Made by a program: the position numbers and the translations under genes. DNA of 64,000 bases from Morganella psychrotolerans (GTDB lineage: Bacteria > Pseudomonadota > Gammaproteobacteria > Enterobacterales > Enterobacteriaceae): NCBI RefSeq assembly GCF_001676055.1, contig NZ_LZEX01000044.1, positions 124,001 to 188,000 on the forward strand. The letters are read 5' to 3'. The notes under the pieces were generated by a model. That model saw only the letters and a list, made by a program, of their open reading frames with translations, did not search any database and was not told the origin of the DNA. The stretch's first letter is position 1, and the number at the start of each line of letters is the position of its first letter. Below are positions 60,646 through 64,000 of this stretch, in pieces.

Positions 60646-60685
60646 TAGTATCGGTATAAAAATAGTATCGGTATAAAAAATAGTA
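60646..60685. repeat. Tandem TATAAA-containing repeat upstream of pyrH
   Basis: TAGTATCGGTATAAAAA (60646-60662) is followed directly by TAGTATCGGTATAAAAAA (60663-60680) and a third start TAGTA. Each unit carries a TATAAA that could be a -10, so pyrH may have duplicated promoter elements. Confidence 0.6.
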
Positions 60686-60754
60686 CCTCTGTTTATTATC
60701 CGGCAATCGTCCGGGTATCTCTGGCAATAAATCATCTGTTTAGGACAGAACACC

Positions 60755-61483
60755 ATGGCTACCAATGCAAAACCTGTATATCAACGTATTCTGCTGAAGC
60801 TCAGTGGCGAAGCTTTACAAGGGAATGAAGGTTTCGGGATTGATGCGGCTGTACTTGACCGTATGGCACAGGAAATCAAGGAACTGGTTGAGCTGCAAAT
60901 TCAGGTCGGTGTCGTTATTGGCGGGGGCAATCTGTTTCGTGGCGCAGGACTGGCCGAGGCCGGTATGAACCGCGTCGTCGGTGACCACATGGGGATGCTG
61001 GCGACCGTTATGAACGGGCTGGCAATGCGTGACGCGCTTCACCGTGCTTATGTTAACGTGCGACTGATGTCCGCTATCCCGCTGAACGGTGTTTGTGACA
61101 ATTACAGCTGGGCTGAAGCAATCAGCCTCTTACGTCACGGCCGTGTGGTTATTTTTTCAGCCGGAACAGGCAACCCATTCTTTACTACGGATTCTGCGGC
61201 CTGTCTGCGCGGAATCGAAATTGAAGCCGATGTTGTGCTGAAAGCCACGAAAGTGGACGGCGTTTACTCGGCGGATCCGGCGAAAGATCCGGATGCCGTA
61301 CTGTACGAAAAACTCAACTATCAGGATGTGCTGGAGCGCGAACTGAAGGTGATGGATTTAGCGGCCTTTACGCTGGCCCGTGATCACAACCTGCCAATCC
61401 GTGTTTTCAACATGAACAAACCCGGTGCATTACGTCGTGTTGTGATGGGTGAGAAAGAAGGTACCTTGATTGCGCGTGACTAA
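60755..61483 (+). CDS. pyrH: UMP kinase
   Basis: Phosphorylates UMP to UDP; hexameric, activated by GTP and inhibited by UTP; essential. 242 aa (E. coli 241). Amino-acid-kinase fold with [11 protein letters not shown] near residue 14, [13 protein letters not shown] (about 54-66), [13 protein letters not shown] and the [16 protein letters not shown] nucleotide-binding loop. It stands between tsf and frr with its own upstream region. Confidence 0.98.
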   Translation: MATNAKPVYQRILLKLSGEALQGNEGFGIDAAVLDRMAQEIKELVELQIQVGVVIGGGNLFRGAGLAEAGMNRVVGDHMGMLATVMNGLAMRDALHRAYVNVRLMSAIPLNGVCDNYSWAEAISLLRHGRVVIFSAGTGNPFFTTDSAACLRGIEIEADVVLKATKVDGVYSADPAKDPDAVLYEKLNYQDVLERELKVMDLAAFTLARDHNLPIRVFNMNKPGALRRVVMGEKEGTLIARD

Positions 61484-61601
61484 ACGCCGGGACACCGGCG
61501 GCATTTGACGGTATCATTTATATATAGATTCGCCAAACTTATAACGCGGGCTGCGCGACCAGTGCAGTCTGAAAAATTACCCGTTTCCAAGGACTCATAA
61601 C

Positions 61602-62160
61602 GTGATTAATGACATCCAGAAAGACGCGCAGGAACGCATGGACAAATGCGTTGAGTCGCTGAGAACTCAAATTAGTAAAATCCGTACCGGCCGCGCATCT
61701 CCGAGCCTGCTTGACGGTATTATTGTTGAATATTACGGCACACCGACACCATTGCGTCAGTTAGCTAACGTCGTTGTTGAAGATTCACGCACATTAGCGC
61801 TGACTGTATTTGACCGTTCACTGTCTCCTGCTGTTGAGAAAGCGATTATGGCATCAGATCTCGGTCTGAACCCGTCTTCTGCCGGTACCGTTATCCGTGT
61901 TCCGCTTCCTGCACTGACTGAAGAGCGCCGTAAAGACCTGATCAAAGTGGTCCGTAATGAGGCAGAACAGGGTCGTATTGCTGTGCGTAACGTCCGCCGT
62001 GATGCAAACGACAAAGTCAAAGCGTTACTGAAAGACAAAGAAATCAGTGAAGATGAAGATCGTCGTTCACAGGATGACATTCAGAAAATGACTGATATGT
62101 TCATCAAAAAAAATCGATGAATCACTGGCAGCAAAAGAAAAAGAGCTGATGGATTTCTAA
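61602..62160 (+). CDS. frr: Ribosome recycling factor, C terminus shifted by an extra A
   Basis: With EF-G, splits post-termination ribosomes; essential. GTG start at 61602 (AAGGA upstream). The frame runs as a standard RRF ([37 protein letters not shown]) up to MFIKK, where eight As at 62106-62113 stand in place of seven; as written it stops at 62120. Removing one A gives [20 protein letters not shown] and a stop at 62160, a 185-aa product exactly as in E. coli. Most likely a homopolymer sequencing error. Confidence 0.94.
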
Positions 62161-62192
62161 TCCTGACATGATCTTTAAGAGAACATACATAG

Positions 62193-62220
62193 AAATAGTG
62201 CCTGACGGCACTATTTTTTT
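62193..62220 (+). terminator. Intrinsic terminator of frr
   Basis: Ten-bp stem AAATAGTGCC / GGCACTATTT with a TGAC loop, continued by a run of Ts. Confidence 0.9.
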
Positions 62221-62294
62221 ACCTATTAGTCAGAGAAATGACTACTCACTGTCTGTTCACCAAAGTGCTATACTTTCGCGATTCGAAATAACGA

Positions 62295-62364
62295 TATACC
62301 CGATATCATTCAGGATGCGTTCAACGAACCTGCGGTTTGAATGAGATAATGAGATAAGGGTATA
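62295..62364. repeat. Dispersed palindromic repeat, core-deleted copy H
   Basis: 70 bp: TATACCCGATATCATTCAGG and ATGCGTTCAACGAACCTGCG then GTTTGAATGAG...ATAAGGGTATA, in the inverse orientation to copies A and E. It lies in the immediate leader of dxr, ending about 20 bases before its start. Confidence 0.75.
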
Positions 62365-62387
62365 AAGCAACATTGAGTAATTTATCC

Positions 62388-63584
62388 ATGAAAGGTTTGG
62401 CAATCCTCGGCTCTACGGGGTCTATCGGCAAAAGCACACTCTCCCTTGTTCGTCAGCATCCTGATCTGTTCCGTGCCGTTGTTCTGGCAGCCGGAAAAAA
62501 CGTCCGGATTATGTTTGAACAGTGTCTGGAATTTAAACCCCGTTACGCGGTGTTATCTGACGAAGTGGCTGCCGGTGAATTACGGATACAGCTGAAACTT
62601 CATGGCAGTACAACTGAAGTGCTGAGCGGAAGCCATGCGATTTGCGAGCTTGTTCAACTGGATGAGATAGACCAGGTGATGGCGGCGATAACCGGTGTGG
62701 CGGGCTTGTTACCGACATTAGCCGCGATCCGTGCGGATAAACGCATTCTGTTAGCAAATAAAGAAGCACTTATTACCAGCGGACGCCTCTTTTTTGCTGC
62801 AATGAGTGCCAGCCGTGCTGAGTTATTTCCCATCGACAGCGAACACAATGCTATTTTTCAGTCTCTGCCGACGAGCGTTCAGCTATCGCTGGGTCATGCA
62901 GATTTACAGGCTGCGGGCATTGATTCCATTATTCTGACGGGCTCAGGCGGACCTTTCCGTGAAACGGCGCTTGCTGATTTGGTCAATATGACACCGGATC
63001 AGGCCTGCGCGCATCCTAACTGGTCGATGGGACGTAAAATCTCCGTTGATTCCGCGACTATGATGAATAAAGGTCTTGAATACATTGAGGCACGTTATTT
63101 CTTCAATGCCTCTCCCGCGCAGATGGAAGTGATTATTCACCCGCAGTCCGTTATCCATTCCATGGTGCGCTATACTGACGGCAGTATTATCGCGCAATTG
63201 GGCACCCCGGATATGCGCACGCCGATCAGTTACTCGATGAGTTACCCTTCACGCATGACTGCCGGTGCACAACGACTGGATTTTACCCGCATGGGCGGGC
63301 TGACATTTGAAACGCCTGATTATGAGCGCTATCCCTGCCTGAAACTGGCTATTGAGGCCTGTGATGACGGACAGGCGGCGACAACGGCGATGAATGCGGC
63401 TAATGAAGAAACCGTTCAGGCATTTTTGCAAAACAGAATCCGCTTCACAGATATTGCACAGATAAACCGGATGGTGGTAGAAAATCATCGGTTTACGGAA
63501 CCTCAGTCGATTGACGATGTCCTTATTATTGATAAGGACGCCCGTGAAATGACCCGGAAATCAATCAGAAATATCGCGAAGTAA
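62388..63584 (+). CDS. dxr: 1-deoxy-D-xylulose 5-phosphate reductoisomerase
   Basis: Converts DXP to MEP with NADPH, the committed step of the MEP isoprenoid pathway; target of fosmidomycin. 398 aa, the E. coli length, from the ATG at 62388; a TTG at 62373 would add five residues. NADPH motif ILGSTGSIG at 6-14, LLANKEALI, the metal-binding DSEHNAIFQ, and the flexible-loop/active-site stretches [27 protein letters not shown] are all intact. Its product chain feeds IspA/UppS; uppS follows. Confidence 0.97.
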   Translation: MKGLAILGSTGSIGKSTLSLVRQHPDLFRAVVLAAGKNVRIMFEQCLEFKPRYAVLSDEVAAGELRIQLKLHGSTTEVLSGSHAICELVQLDEIDQVMAAITGVAGLLPTLAAIRADKRILLANKEALITSGRLFFAAMSASRAELFPIDSEHNAIFQSLPTSVQLSLGHADLQAAGIDSIILTGSGGPFRETALADLVNMTPDQACAHPNWSMGRKISVDSATMMNKGLEYIEARYFFNASPAQMEVIIHPQSVIHSMVRYTDGSIIAQLGTPDMRTPISYSMSYPSRMTAGAQRLDFTRMGGLTFETPDYERYPCLKLAIEACDDGQAATTAMNAANEETVQAFLQNRIRFTDIAQINRMVVENHRFTEPQSIDDVLIIDKDAREMTRKSIRNIAK

Positions 63585-63719
63585 TTAATTTATATTAACG
63601 GGTTGCGTTTGTGGGTGAATAACGCAAGTGGTATAGTTCAGCGTTACGATTTCTATAAATTTGAATTTTAATGACCGGTTAATAACCGTATGACGTCATC
63701 ATTGACTGACAGATATCCG

Positions 63720-63744
63720 CACCGTGATCTTACACGGTGTTTTT
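63720..63744 (+). terminator. Hairpin terminator between dxr and uppS
   Basis: Seven-bp stem CACCGTG / CACGGTG with a six-base loop followed by TTTTT. It suggests that uppS has its own promoter or is expressed by readthrough. Confidence 0.7.
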
Positions 63745-63790
63745 GTGTCAGACGCCATGCATTAGCCGATATCTCAAAGGATTAACTTGC

Positions 63791-64000
63791 GTGACAGTAT
63801 CCAGTGAAAATGCCTCAGATAAGCCGGGACCACAGCATGTCGCCATTATTATGGACGGCAATGGCCGCTGGGCAAAAAAACGCGGAAAATTGCGTATTTC
63901 AGGTCACCGCGCCGGGATCAAATCAGTCCGCAGCTCTGTCAGTTTTGCAATCAAAAATCAGATAAAATCGCTGACACTTTATGCTTTCAGCAGTGAAAAC
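63791..64000 (+). CDS. uppS: Undecaprenyl diphosphate synthase, 5' part (window cuts 3' end)
   Basis: Cis-prenyltransferase making the C55 carrier for peptidoglycan and O-antigen. The first 70 codons are present from a GTG at 63791 (AAGGATTAAC upstream) to the window end. [17 protein letters not shown] holds the catalytic Asp (residue 22), the [10 protein letters not shown] substrate region and TLYAFSSEN follow, aligning with E. coli UppS. The remaining ~180 residues lie outside the window. It continues the conserved frr-dxr-uppS order. Confidence 0.96.
   Translation, partial: MTVSSENASDKPGPQHVAIIMDGNGRWAKKRGKLRISGHRAGIKSVRSSVSFAIKNQIKSLTLYAFSSEN

Overview
The window is a stretch of chromosome from an enterobacterial (Enterobacterales) genome of roughly even base composition. 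Protein sequences are close to, but clearly diverged from, Escherichia coli, and the gene order points to the Morganellaceae, most likely Morganella rather than the AT-rich Proteus or Providencia. The genus call is inference; no taxonomic marker such as 16S rRNA is present. Nearly all genes are core housekeeping genes. I see no prophage, insertion sequence, integron or CRISPR array.

Layout by E. coli synteny. Block 1 (1-18300): end of folA, then the minus-strand lptD-surA-pdxA-rsmA-apaG-apaH operon (outer-membrane biogenesis, pyridoxal phosphate, rRNA methylation, Ap4A hydrolysis), djlA, rluA, rapA, SOS-type polB, and the thiBPQ thiamine transporter under a TPP riboswitch. Block 2 (18860-53420): rppH-ptsP, lgt-thyA, a minor-pseudopilin cluster (ppdA-ppdB-ygdB-ppdC) running directly into recC-ptrA-recB-recD, argA with tandem ARG boxes, amiC, one initiator tRNA, mltA, tcdA, the csdA-csdE sulfur pair, the gcvA/GcvB regulatory pair, ygdD-rlmM, xni, ppnN, queF, syd, yqcC-truC-yqcA. 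Block 3 (53530-64000): yaeH, dapD, glnD, map, then rpsB-tsf-pyrH-frr-dxr-uppS (translation factors, UMP kinase, isoprenoid synthesis), with uppS cut by the window end.

Non-coding elements visible in the sequence: GcvB sRNA, tRNA-fMet, a TPP riboswitch with a start-sequestering hairpin, the rpsB leader, a near-consensus LexA box on the polB -10, ArgR operators, about ten intrinsic terminators, and a candidate GGA-loop RNA (CsrB position) between syd and yqcC.

The most interesting unexplained structure is a family of dispersed, imperfectly palindromic intergenic repeats (full length about 120-130 bp, plus core-deleted versions of 40-70 bp). They occur at 4802, 18335 (tandem array), 38837, 40257, 44978, 47499, 51788, 53463 and 62295. 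Both joins between E. coli-like synteny blocks, and the site where E. coli carries the fuc and sda genes, hold copies. Other points are a 30-codon membrane-peptide ORF at 8460, a Tyr-to-Cys change in the polymerase active-site motif of PolB, and single-base frameshifts in rppH (two), tsf and frr. Because tsf and frr are essential in E. coli, these frameshifts most likely mean residual sequencing errors.
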